13,577 nucleotides of DNA from CALACW01 sp002431305 (GCA_937890355.1 CALACW010000141.1:1-13577); one strand, 5' to 3'; positions 1 to 6,469 are shown, numbered from the stretch's first letter. Translations and numbers: made by a program. The notes: a model not told the origin generated them from the sequence alone.

Positions 1-25
1 TATTATTGATAAAACCATAAGTCTC
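1..25 (+). repeat. Interspersed repeat, copy 1
   Basis: This 25-bp stretch recurs at 6445-6469 in the same orientation with 23 of 25 bases identical. It begins TATTATTGATAAAAC and ends TAAGTCTC; the two differences are in the three bases between. Each copy lies near a GGGAAGACA-type palindrome, so the two parts may belong to one repeat family. It sits at the window edge, so its full extent is not visible. Confidence 0.6.
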
Positions 26-29
26 ATGC

Positions 30-48
30 GGGAAGACAATGTCTTCCC
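30..48. repeat. Perfect 19-bp palindrome GGGAAGACA-A-TGTCTTCCC
   Basis: Two perfectly complementary 9-bp arms flank a single A. A variant of the same palindrome (one G-T wobble, central T) is at 6352-6370. There is no T-run beside it, so it is not a clear terminator for the LysR gene ending at 81, although it lies just downstream of that gene on the minus strand. It could be a repetitive extragenic palindrome or a protein-binding dyad. Confidence 0.6.
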
Positions 49-80
49 CTACATATTTTGTTTATGCTTTATATTATTGT

Positions 81-968
81 TTAAATGTATATTTTTGCCG
101 TGTCGCATGCGAATTTAACAAAATCCCTTACAATTTCCGATTCCTCGCCTTTTCTGAAAAGCACGCCGAACGTCAACGAGTCTATATCCTCTATCTTTTT
201 TGTTTCGATAATATCTGAGCTTTCCGCATACACCTCGGGCAGAACCGCAGTTCCGAAGCCCGAACGGACGAGCGTCTGCGCCGTCGAAGAATCTTCGCAC
301 ATTATAATATCCGACGGGTTTCTCTCCCCCGTAAGAATCCGCCGAATTCTGACCGCCTCGCTCAGCTGTGAGCCGTAACGGCACAGAATCAGGCGTTTTT
401 CGGCAAGGTCGGAGAGCGTTATCGAGTCTTTGAACGACAGCGGGTCGTCTTTTTTAAAAAGGCAGACAAATCCCGAATCGCATATTGGTTTTAGCCTTAC
501 GTTTTCATCCGAAAAATCCGACGGAGCAAATGCGAACACGATATCAAGCGCGCCCTCCGAGATTCTCGAAACCGCCTGCGAGGCTTCAATTTTTGTTATA
601 AACAGCTGAAAATAACCGTGCTTTTTTATAAGTTTTGAAAAAACGTCGGAAAGAAACGATTCATTGACGTTTCCCGAATAACCTACCGACAGCGATTTTA
701 CGCCCGGCGCGTCCGGACTCGAAAACCGCTCAATCGCATGGCGCGCGATTGCCGATATGCTCTTTGCGTCATCGAGAAACGCGCGTCCCTGCTCGGTCAG
801 CTCCACGCTCCGCGTAGTTCTGAAAAACAGCTTTACGCCCAGTTCGTTTTCGAGTGAATTTATCTGGTGCGACACCGCGGGCTGGGAGATGCAGAGTTCC
901 GACGCGGCTTTTGCAAAATTAAGGTGCCGTGCAACCGATAAAAAACATTCAATCTGCGGTGTGTTCAT
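81..968 (-). CDS. LysR-family transcriptional regulator
   Basis: A 295-residue DNA-binding regulator of the usual LysR length. The N-terminal winged helix-turn-helix covers about residues 1-60, with the family pattern LNFAKAASELCISQPAVSHQ at 17-36 and the linker-helix segment LGVKLFFRTTRSVELTEQG following. The rest is the two-lobed periplasmic-binding-protein-like effector domain (about 90-290). The start chosen is the ATG at 966-968, because GAGGG sits 7 bases upstream and LysR proteins normally begin a few residues before this helix; an in-frame ATG 14 codons further up lacks a good site. It is divergent from the dockerin peptidase, and LysR proteins commonly control the divergent gene. The effector and target cannot be read from the sequence. 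Confidence 0.93.
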   Translation of the reverse strand: MNTPQIECFLSVARHLNFAKAASELCISQPAVSHQINSLENELGVKLFFRTTRSVELTEQGRAFLDDAKSISAIARHAIERFSSPDAPGVKSLSVGYSGNVNESFLSDVFSKLIKKHGYFQLFITKIEASQAVSRISEGALDIVFAFAPSDFSDENVRLKPICDSGFVCLFKKDDPLSFKDSITLSDLAEKRLILCRYGSQLSEAVRIRRILTGERNPSDIIMCEDSSTAQTLVRSGFGTAVLPEVYAESSDIIETKKIEDIDSLTFGVLFRKGEESEIVRDFVKFACDTAKIYI

Positions 969-1000
969 CTTTTCGCCCTCATAGAATTTTTTATAAATAT

Positions 1001-1029
1001 ATGATATCACAAATAAAGTTATTTTTCAA
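1001..1029 (-). promoter_or_regulatory. Predicted sigma-A promoter of the LysR gene
   Basis: On the minus strand, TTGAAA (1024-1029) and TATCAT (1001-1006) are separated by exactly 17 bp; each hexamer matches the consensus at 5 of 6 positions. The expected start is near 994, giving a short leader before the ATG at 968. Confidence 0.6.
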
Positions 1030-1038
1030 TTTCGTTGA
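1026..1038. promoter_or_regulatory. Candidate LysR box (T-N11-A dyad)
   Basis: TCAATTTCGTTGA has the T-N11-A form typical of LysR-type sites, with inverted arms TCAA and TTGA. It overlaps the -35 hexamers of both predicted divergent promoters, so a protein bound here could act on both genes. The motif is short and the region AT-rich, so chance cannot be excluded. Confidence 0.45.
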
Positions 1039-1063
1039 GTTTTTTTATTATAAATGATATTAT
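1035..1063 (+). promoter_or_regulatory. Predicted sigma-A promoter of the peptidase-thioesterase pair
   Basis: TTGAGT (1035-1040) and TATTAT (1058-1063) have a 17-bp spacer. The -35 is only 4 of 6 to consensus, which would suit a promoter needing an activator. The -35 lies five bases from that of the divergent LysR promoter. Confidence 0.5.
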
Positions 1064-1068
1064 ATATA

Positions 1069-1096
1069 TTAACGGATAATAATTAACTGATAATAA
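1069..1096 (+). repeat. Tandem pair of 14-bp direct repeats at the predicted start site
   Basis: TTAACGGATAATAA (1069-1082) is followed directly by TTAACTGATAATAA (1083-1096), identical at 13 of 14 positions. The pair covers the expected transcription start of the peptidase gene, a place where a repressor would block transcription. The GATAAT cores loosely recall Fur-type hexamers, but their spacing is not that of a Fur box. Confidence 0.5.
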
Positions 1097-1098
1097 AC

Positions 1099-1112
1099 CC
1101 GCGCCCGCGCGG
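1099..1112 (+). other. GC-only hairpin in the peptidase 5' leader
   Basis: CCGCGC and GCGCGG are perfect inverted arms around CC, in an otherwise very AT-rich leader. It ends 14 bases before the AAGGAG ribosome binding site (1127-1132). With so small a loop the inner pair probably opens. It may stabilise the mRNA 5' end; it has no T-run and is not a terminator. Confidence 0.45.
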
Positions 1113-1140
1113 ATTCGTATATAAAAAAGGAGCCGGAAAA

Positions 1141-3771
1141 GTGAAAATTACAAAAACATTAATATCGTTTGCACTTTCTTTTATAATATTGATTTCCGTA
1201 CTGCCGTATGCCTATGCCGACAGCGAGTATAATTCATTCATGCTCGCCGATATGAATTCCGACGGTAAAATCACAGCTTCCGACGCGCTGTCCGCGCTGA
1301 GAATCGCCGCGCTCATAGACAAGCCCGACGAACTCAGCATTCTGCGCGGGGACATCGACGCAGACGGAGAGATAACCCCGCCCGACGCAAGGAGAATTCT
1401 GAGAACAGCCTCAAAGCTCGAGGATTTACAGGAAACCGCTCAGCCCGCGATTATTACAAAAATGATGAACGAGCCGTTCTGCATTGATATTTCTGACAAC
1501 GGTAAAACGGTAAAAGACCAGATTATCTCGTCCGCCGGCGCGGTGAGCGTTAAAACATACGAAAAAGAGGCGTCCGAAGAAACAAACAACGAAAAAATCG
1601 ACAGGCGGATAATAATAGTTTCCGCAGGCGGGGACGACGACGGAGAATACGACGTCGACTGCGTTCACTCGCAGTACATAGCGTATTCGGACGAAATTTA
1701 CGGCTCGAGTTTCGGCGACTATTCGCTCTATTTCGGTCTGCTCAAAACCGATGAAACGTATTCGGTAATGCGTGAAGATGCGTCGTTTACGCTTCGTTAT
1801 AATTCCGGTGCGGAATATAAATTCACATTTTCATCCGGAAAAATCACAAACATGACCTCGTCATTAAACGGCGAAACGATAGACATTCCCGCCGCGGATA
1901 TTCATTTTAACGAATGTGACGCATTAAAGCCTCTCGGCGAGAGCGACGATATTACGTCGGATTATTTTAATGATTTTATCGCCTCGGCGGCGGCGGACGA
2001 GCTTGAAGTTGAATTCGCGTCCGGCGACAGCGATATTTACGTAACACAGAATATTAAACTGCCGAAAAAGATTGTTTCCTACCCCACGGCAAAAATCGAA
2101 TGGACGTCTATGTCAGGCACGATAACGAAGGACGGCGTTATAACAAAAGATAAAAACGACGTTATAAAAGCGGAGCTTACCGCAGAAATAACTGTCGGAA
2201 CGGCAAAAAAACAAAAGAAATTTACCGTCGAAATAATGCCGGAAAATGCACCTGAAACAAAGGAAAACACGGCGGACGACATTAAAAATATGAACGGCGG
2301 AAACGACGTTTTTACCGCCGATTCCGACGGCAGGGTGACGCTGATAAACGGCGTCTGCTCCGAAATTAAAGTTGAAAATTTCTCTGACGCGCTCGCGGTT
2401 CTTAATCAGAATGCGGGAGTTCTCGGCGCTGACAAAGAGAACGCGCGTTTCGTTCCGCTGTCATCTAAAACAAACGAATTCGGCTCGCAGTATACGTTCA
2501 GACAATTTTTTGCGGATAACGAGGTTTATTTAAGGCGCGTTACGCTCAGCGTAAACAAGTACGGAATCTGCGATTACATTGCAAGTTCCGTACTTGAAAA
2601 CGACCTTTTGAAAAATATCAAAAAAGCTGAAATAACCGTTGATAAAGCAGTCGAAATCGCCGAAAATCTCTATAACGGCGAGATAAACGCGGACAGCGCG
2701 GAGCTTTACGTTTACGCGCTCGACGAGTATAAAAACGCGCCGATTTATACATACATTGCTGACATTTCGGGCTATGACAAAAACGGCTATTACATTTCGG
2801 ACGAAATATTTATAGATGCGTGCAGCGGAAATGTAATAAAAACCGAGTCAAGAAACGATTCGGGTATTGCTCTGACAGGCTCCGGCGCGGACGAACGCGG
2901 AAAAATTCAGACGTTCCCGAGCGTTATAAATGATTTTTACACATACAAAATGGAGGATCCCGAGCGTAATATCCGCGTTTATGCATTTCTCGGCGATTCG
3001 GCATCCGACCGCAGTTTCTCGGAAATTCTCAGTTTTGACAACACGTTTGACGACAGCTCGGCTGTCAGCGCTTATCTTAATATAATCAAAGTTTACGACG
3101 CTTTCAGGGAAAAATTCGGAATTGATTCCTACGACGGGCGCGGTTCCGTTGTCAGCATTGCCGTACATGATAATTCGTATAATGATAACGCGTTTTGGGA
3201 TTCTGACAGCTCGACTCTGCTTTTCTGCGATAATTCAAAGGAAAATAAAAACAAAACAACCGTGGCGTCGGCTCTCGACATCGTTTCGCACGAGTATTCT
3301 CACGCGGTAATCGACAGCACGGCGGGCGTTCTGCCGTACGAGAAGGCGACAGGCGCCATAAACGAAGCGTACGCCGACATTTTCGCATGTTTCGTCGACG
3401 GAAACTGGACGCTGGGCGAGGATTGGGATACCGTAAGGGATATTTCAAATCCGAACAAATACGAAAACCCGTCTGAAATGTACGGAAAATATTTTGTCGA
3501 TTATAATAAAACGGATGACGGCGACCTCGGCGGAGTTCATACAAATTCGACCGTTATTTCACACTGCGCGTATCTGATGAGCAGATATTCGCTCGATTCG
3601 AATACGCTTGAAAAGCTGTGGTATCAGTCGCTCTCACTCGGCTACGACGGAACTTCCGATTTCTCGACAGTTCGCCGAAACGTAACAAAAGCCGCCGAAC
3701 TTATGAATCTGTCCGACAGCGAAAAAGATATTATAAATAAAGCGTTTGATAAGGTAAAGATAAAAAATTAG
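1141..3771 (+). CDS. Secreted dockerin-bearing M4 (thermolysin-like) metallopeptidase
   Basis: An 876-residue extracellular zinc endopeptidase. Residues 1-27 are a signal peptide ending AYA. Residues 33-95 hold two dockerin-type EF-hand repeats, DMNSDGKITASD (37-48) and DIDADGEITPPD (71-82), with calcium ligands at D37, N39, D41, D48 and D71, D73, D75, D82. Residues about 285-366 resemble a degenerate bacterial Ig-like domain, and about 385-570 an FTP/PepSY-like propeptide. The M4 catalytic region is about 600-876: HEYSH at 717-721 (zinc ligands H717 and H721, catalytic E718), third ligand E742 in NEAYADI, and GGVHTNS (797-803) with the transition-state histidine H800. The start is GTG with AAGGAG 8 bases upstream. 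A thioesterase gene follows after 11 bp. Fold and active site are clear; the substrate, and whether a matching cohesin exists, are unknown. Confidence 0.93.
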   Translation: MKITKTLISFALSFIILISVLPYAYADSEYNSFMLADMNSDGKITASDALSALRIAALIDKPDELSILRGDIDADGEITPPDARRILRTASKLEDLQETAQPAIITKMMNEPFCIDISDNGKTVKDQIISSAGAVSVKTYEKEASEETNNEKIDRRIIIVSAGGDDDGEYDVDCVHSQYIAYSDEIYGSSFGDYSLYFGLLKTDETYSVMREDASFTLRYNSGAEYKFTFSSGKITNMTSSLNGETIDIPAADIHFNECDALKPLGESDDITSDYFNDFIASAAADELEVEFASGDSDIYVTQNIKLPKKIVSYPTAKIEWTSMSGTITKDGVITKDKNDVIKAELTAEITVGTAKKQKKFTVEIMPENAPETKENTADDIKNMNGGNDVFTADSDGRVTLINGVCSEIKVENFSDALAVLNQNAGVLGADKENARFVPLSSKTNEFGSQYTFRQFFADNEVYLRRVTLSVNKYGICDYIASSVLENDLLKNIKKAEITVDKAVEIAENLYNGEINADSAELYVYALDEYKNAPIYTYIADISGYDKNGYYISDEIFIDACSGNVIKTESRNDSGIALTGSGADERGKIQTFPSVINDFYTYKMEDPERNIRVYAFLGDSASDRSFSEILSFDNTFDDSSAVSAYLNIIKVYDAFREKFGIDSYDGRGSVVSIAVHDNSYNDNAFWDSDSSTLLFCDNSKENKNKTTVASALDIVSHEYSHAVIDSTAGVLPYEKATGAINEAYADIFACFVDGNWTLGEDWDTVRDISNPNKYENPSEMYGKYFVDYNKTDDGDLGGVHTNSTVISHCAYLMSRYSLDSNTLEKLWYQSLSLGYDGTSDFSTVRRNVTKAAELMNLSDSEKDIINKAFDKVKIKN

Positions 3772-3782
3772 GAGAGATTAAA

Positions 3783-4175
3783 ATGACACTGGAAGAAGCA
3801 AGAGAATTTTTTAAGGGCGATAAATTCGCGTGCGATTGCCTCGGCGCGGTTATCGAGGAGGTCGGCGACGGATATTCGCGCATAAGCATGAAAGTTGAAG
3901 ATTCGCACCGCGCGGCGCACGGCGGAGTCATGGGAGGCGCGCTGTTTACGCTTGCGGATTTCGCGTTCGCCGCCGCATGCAACACGCCCGACTCGCTGAC
4001 CGTTACGGCGACGAGCAATATCAACTTTTTGAGCGGGGCGAAAACGGATAAACTTACAGCCGAGTGCAGAAGAATCAGGAACGGCAGACGCGTCTGCTTC
4101 TGCGAAACAACGGTAAAGGATTCCGACGGAAATATTGTCGCAACGGTTTCGGCGGCAGGAGCGCATATGAAGTAA
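3783..4175 (+). CDS. PaaI-like hotdog-fold acyl-CoA thioesterase
   Basis: A 130-residue cytoplasmic protein of the usual single-hotdog length. The PaaI/YdiI signature is plain: HGGVMGGALFTLADFA at 46-61, with the oxyanion-hole HGG at 46-48 and the likely catalytic acid D59. Members hydrolyse aromatic or medium-chain acyl-CoA thioesters. AGGAGA, which overlaps the stop codon of the peptidase gene, lies a few bases before the ATG, and the gap between the genes is only 11 bp, so the two are very likely cotranscribed. The pairing of a secreted protease with an intracellular thioesterase has no obvious metabolic logic. The true substrate cannot be told. Confidence 0.88.
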   Translation: MTLEEAREFFKGDKFACDCLGAVIEEVGDGYSRISMKVEDSHRAAHGGVMGGALFTLADFAFAAACNTPDSLTVTATSNINFLSGAKTDKLTAECRRIRNGRRVCFCETTVKDSDGNIVATVSAAGAHMK

Positions 4176-4186
4176 GAAGTTCAGTG

Positions 4187-4204
4187 CAAATTCTGACGAA
4201 TTTG
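4187..4204 (+). other. Small hairpin after the thioesterase stop
   Basis: CAAATTC and GAATTTG are perfect 7-bp arms around TGAC, 12 bases after the stop codon. There is no T-run, so it is more likely an mRNA 3' stabilising stem than an intrinsic terminator. The hairpin at 4281-4317 with its weak plus-strand T-run may end this transcript. Confidence 0.35.
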
Positions 4205-4277
4205 TCATTATGCCACACTGCGAGGGTACATTGTGCCGAAACGGTATGATCATTGCTGTTGTTCTTTGTCTTAAGGT

Positions 4278-4317
4278 AAAAAAATAACCGCCCCAATCCT
4301 AAAAGCGCGGTTATTTT
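4278..4317 (-). terminator. Intrinsic terminator of the structured RNA
   Basis: AAAATAACCGC (4281-4291) and GCGGTTATTTT (4307-4317) form a perfect 11-bp stem. On the minus strand the stem runs into seven T residues (A-run at 4278-4284), giving a strong terminator. On the plus strand only four T follow, so it may act weakly for the thioesterase transcript. Confidence 0.75.
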
Positions 4318-4520
4318 AACCAAATAACAAGGACAAACCGTCTATCTGACAGCTCCCTGTGCTCTGCAACGCCTAAAAGTTTACATCTGATTACAAGTAT
4401 GGCTGTGTTTAACAAGGAGCGAAAACGCAGGCAGGCTGGCGCCTGTCAAGTTTGAGGACGCAGTTAAACGCTGTCATACGCCGTAATGCTTGTAAAGTTT
4501 TAGGCGTTACAGAGCACTTA
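4278..4520 (-). ncRNA. Rod-shaped structured RNA, possibly 6S-like
   Basis: No protein gene fits here, but a complete RNA transcription unit does. A consensus promoter (4527-4555) predicts a start near 4519-4520, and a terminator ends it near 4278. The arms 4491-4517 and 4359-4385 pair over 27 positions with 25 Watson-Crick pairs, one U-G wobble and one C-C mismatch. The wobble is a pair only in the minus-strand RNA, which supports this orientation. Inside, ATTAC/GTAAT, GTATG/CATAC and GTTTAAC/GTTAAAC pair in register, separated by small internal loops including a symmetric ACAGC/ACAGC loop, up to an apical CAGGC/GCCTG hairpin. A long rod of about 165 nt with internal loops and a strong promoter resembles 6S RNA, the RNA polymerase regulator, but no large open bubble is certain. 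It does not show SRP RNA, RNase P or tmRNA landmarks. Family assignment is tentative; being a structured RNA is well supported. Confidence 0.7.
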
Positions 4521-4526
4521 TGTTTT

Positions 4527-4555
4527 ATTATAATCGATGTTTCAATATTTGTCAA
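4527..4555 (-). promoter_or_regulatory. Consensus sigma-A promoter of the structured RNA
   Basis: On the minus strand TTGACA (4550-4555), a 17-bp spacer and TATAAT (4527-4532) match the vegetative consensus at all 12 positions. The 7-bp inverted repeat CGATGTT/AACATCG (4535-4541 and 4554-4560) overlaps the -35 and spacer, and could be an operator. Confidence 0.85.
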
Positions 4556-4565
4556 CATCGGCAAG

Positions 4566-4762
4566 GCAATAATTTACGGACATAAATTAATGAGATAAAA
4601 GAAAAGAGAATCGGTACAGCCCATAACGAGTAAGCGATTACCGTACGTCTGCCATTATCAAAGAAGGTATAATCAACGTTTTCGAAGAAAACGAAACCGA
4701 TTCTTTTCTCTCTTCTCTCTTATCCTTTCACTGCAATAATTTACTGCACAGTAAATTATTGC
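4566..4762. mobile_element. MITE-like block with 12-bp terminal inverted repeats
   Basis: GCAATAATTTAC at 4566-4577 is the exact inverse of GTAAATTATTGC at 4751-4762, bounding about 197 bp without a gene. A second, inner inverted pair AGAATCGGT (4607-4615) / ACCGATTCT (4696-4704) leads into purine-rich and pyrimidine-rich flanks. The right end is itself a palindrome (4733-4762). The last codon and stop of the symporter gene lie inside the right repeat. No transposase and no clear target-site duplication are visible, so this is a candidate only. Confidence 0.4.
4733..4762 (-). repeat. 30-bp palindrome at the end of the symporter gene
   Basis: The 14-bp arms GCAATAATTTACTG and CAGTAAATTATTGC are perfectly complementary around CA. 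The symporter stop codon (4756-4758) is inside the first arm to be transcribed. An RNA hairpin here would sit over the stop codon, but there is no T-run, so it is not a standard terminator. Confidence 0.55.
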
Positions 4763-6171
4763 TTTTCTCTTACCTTCGCGAGGTCTTCTCTCATCGAAAC
4801 AAGTTTTTTCTTAGACAAATCATAACCGAAGAAGAGTATTACCGCCATAAGTCCGAGCATGACCGCGGGGACCAGCGTTGAAATATCGTAAAGTTTCGAC
4901 ATGACCTCGCCGGGCAGAGCCTCGCCCATTTTTGACGCGTCACTGTTATAATTTATAAGCGCAAGAAGTGCGTTGAGTCCGACTCCCGCGAGAGTCTGAC
5001 CGATTTTTCTCGCAAATGATATGAGCGCGTATCCGGTGCCCTCCTCACGTCTCGATGTTCTCGATTCGTGGTGGTCGATAACGTCCATAACGAGAGCCCA
5101 TATTTCGAGCACGAGGAATGTCTGACCGAGTCCGGAGAGGAATGTAAACGCAAGGAACACGTACGGATTGTCGGTTTTTATAAAATAGAGAATGAACATA
5201 ACAACGCACGCGAACGCCATTCCGACGGCGCACAGCTCTTTTTTGCCGAATCGGTCTATCAGTTTATTCATAATGGGAATAAATATCGCCATGGGAAGAT
5301 ACGTACATATCGTAACCATGGAGTAAAGCCCCGGCTTGTGATAATAGTCCGTAAACAGGTACGTATATGTCGCCTGATAGTAGAACTGGAACGCGATTAT
5401 AAGCATGGAAACAAGCGAGAGAGTCACGAACGACCTGTTTTTCATCAAATCTTTTATTGTTTTAAATGCGGAGTAATCGCCCTTTTCCTTTGCAATCGGA
5501 GCGACGCGCTCTTTCGTTAATTTAAAATGGAAAAAGAACACGATGACCGATATTACCGCGAGAACCGCGACGAACATCGTCAGTTTATTTCCGTCTAAAA
5601 TTTTAATGCTCGTGCCGTTCGGGTACGTTCCCGTGGTCGTGTATACGAACATCGGCAGAAGCACTGTTCCGGGAAGTCCGCCGAGACCCGCGCCGATAGA
5701 ACGCCACATCGACAGCGACGAACGCTCTCTTTCGTCGTCGGTAATAACGGACGCCAATGAGCCGTAGGGAATATTGACGGCGGTGTACATCATTCCGTAT
5801 AAAATATACGTGATATATGCAAATAGCAGGTATTTCGCGGGGCTTAAATTCGGTATAACGATAAACATCAGCACCGCGGAAATCGCAAGCGGAATCGAGA
5901 ACCAAAATATATACGGTCTGAACTTGCCGTGCTTCGTCGGTTTTCTCGAGTCAATGAACGCGCCCCACATCGGGTCGTTTATCGCGTCCCACAGACGAGC
6001 AACGAGAATCAGCACCGCGATTTTCGCCGGGTCGATATTCAGAACGTCGGTATAAAACTTGTTCTGAAACGCGCCGATGAGTGAAAACGTCAGCAGTCCG
6101 CCCATATCGCCGAGCGCGTAGCCGATTTTGTCTTTCATTTTAATGCCGTGGGTCAATCCTTTTGATTCCAT
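4756..6171 (-). CDS. GPH-family (MelB-like) sugar-cation symporter
   Basis: A 471-residue integral membrane transporter with about twelve hydrophobic segments, of the glycoside-pentoside-hexuronide:cation symporter family within the MFS fold. The early segment KIGYALGDMGG (15-25) and WDAINDPMWGAFID (61-74) followed by KHGKFRPYIFW are family hallmarks. D62 and D66 match the spacing of the MelB cation-site aspartates. It would import a sugar or glycoside with Na+ or H+. The ATG has AAAGGGG shortly upstream and a good promoter at 6213-6241. No glycosidase or sugar kinase gene is next to it, so the substrate cannot be guessed. The C-terminus, rich in Lys and Glu, ends inside a palindrome. Confidence 0.92.
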   Translation of the reverse strand: MESKGLTHGIKMKDKIGYALGDMGGLLTFSLIGAFQNKFYTDVLNIDPAKIAVLILVARLWDAINDPMWGAFIDSRKPTKHGKFRPYIFWFSIPLAISAVLMFIVIPNLSPAKYLLFAYITYILYGMMYTAVNIPYGSLASVITDDERERSSLSMWRSIGAGLGGLPGTVLLPMFVYTTTGTYPNGTSIKILDGNKLTMFVAVLAVISVIVFFFHFKLTKERVAPIAKEKGDYSAFKTIKDLMKNRSFVTLSLVSMLIIAFQFYYQATYTYLFTDYYHKPGLYSMVTICTYLPMAIFIPIMNKLIDRFGKKELCAVGMAFACVVMFILYFIKTDNPYVFLAFTFLSGLGQTFLVLEIWALVMDVIDHHESRTSRREEGTGYALISFARKIGQTLAGVGLNALLALINYNSDASKMGEALPGEVMSKLYDISTLVPAVMLGLMAVILFFGYDLSKKKLVSMREDLAKVREKQ

Positions 6172-6212
6172 AACAATCCCCTTTCGACGGGTTTAATAAA
6201 TAATACAAGTAT

Positions 6213-6241
6213 ATTATCTAATATTTTATGATGTTTGTCAA
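6213..6241 (-). promoter_or_regulatory. Sigma-A promoter of the symporter gene
   Basis: On the minus strand TTGACA (6236-6241), 17 bp, then GATAAT (6213-6218): 11 of 12 consensus positions. The expected start is near 6206, about 35 bases before the ATG. Confidence 0.8.
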
Positions 6242-6263
6242 TAAACAATAATCAACGAGTGTA

Positions 6264-6277
6264 AATAAACGTTTGCA
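6264..6277. promoter_or_regulatory. LacI/CcpA-like operator upstream of the symporter promoter
   Basis: Read on the minus strand the site is TGCAAACGTTTATT, with the perfect palindrome AAACGTTT at 6267-6274. It fits the cre consensus TGNAANCGNWNNCW except for one base near its end, and the central CG palindrome is typical of LacI-family operators. It ends 22 bp upstream of the -35, a position that would suit activation. The assignment is inferred from the motif and from the sugar-transporter context. Confidence 0.4.
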
Positions 6278-6351
6278 TTTAGAATAATAAATATATTCGC
6301 TGACTCCTTTATCGCACAAACTTATTTATCGAAATTTAACAGATTATGCAG

Positions 6352-6370
6352 GGGAAGACATTGTCTTTCC
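6352..6370. repeat. Second copy of the GGGAAGACA palindrome
   Basis: GGGAAGACA and TGTCTTTCC pair over 9 bp around a central T, with one G-T wobble. It is the counterpart of the perfect version at 30-48. The stretch 6280-6540 holds no supported gene; this palindrome and the repeat at 6445-6469 are its only structured parts. Confidence 0.5.
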
Positions 6371-6444
6371 GCAGTAAAGGCAGAGGTTTTTATTTTTGAA
6401 CTTACTGACGGAAACGCGCGGGATTCATATTGCTATCGCAAATT

Positions 6445-6469
6445 TATTATTGATAAAACTGTAAGTCTC
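6445..6469 (+). repeat. Interspersed repeat, copy 2
   Basis: This matches 1-25 in 23 of 25 bases. In this copy the associated palindrome lies about 75 bp upstream; in copy 1 it lies 4 bp downstream. It is followed by the inverted CTCTTAAGAG (6497-6506) and a purine-rich tract to about 6543. Confidence 0.6.

Noticed and set aside
30..48. Terminator of the LysR gene
   Set aside because: The palindrome is perfect but lacks a T-run on the minus strand, and a similar copy at 6352-6370 is not at a gene end.
1069..1096. CRISPR-like repeats or a Fur box
   Set aside because: There are only two short copies with no spacer, and the GATAAT hexamers are not spaced as in a Fur box.
3152..3544. A 130-codon Arg-rich frame antisense to the peptidase
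   Set aside because: It overlaps the conserved M4 catalytic region in another frame; the composition is that of a shadow frame.
4359..4517. SRP RNA, RNase P RNA or tmRNA as identity of the structured RNA
   Set aside because: The SRP helix-8 GGAA tetraloop region, the RNase P conserved core and a tmRNA tag frame with tRNA-like ends are all absent; 6S-like is the only familiar shape that fits in part.
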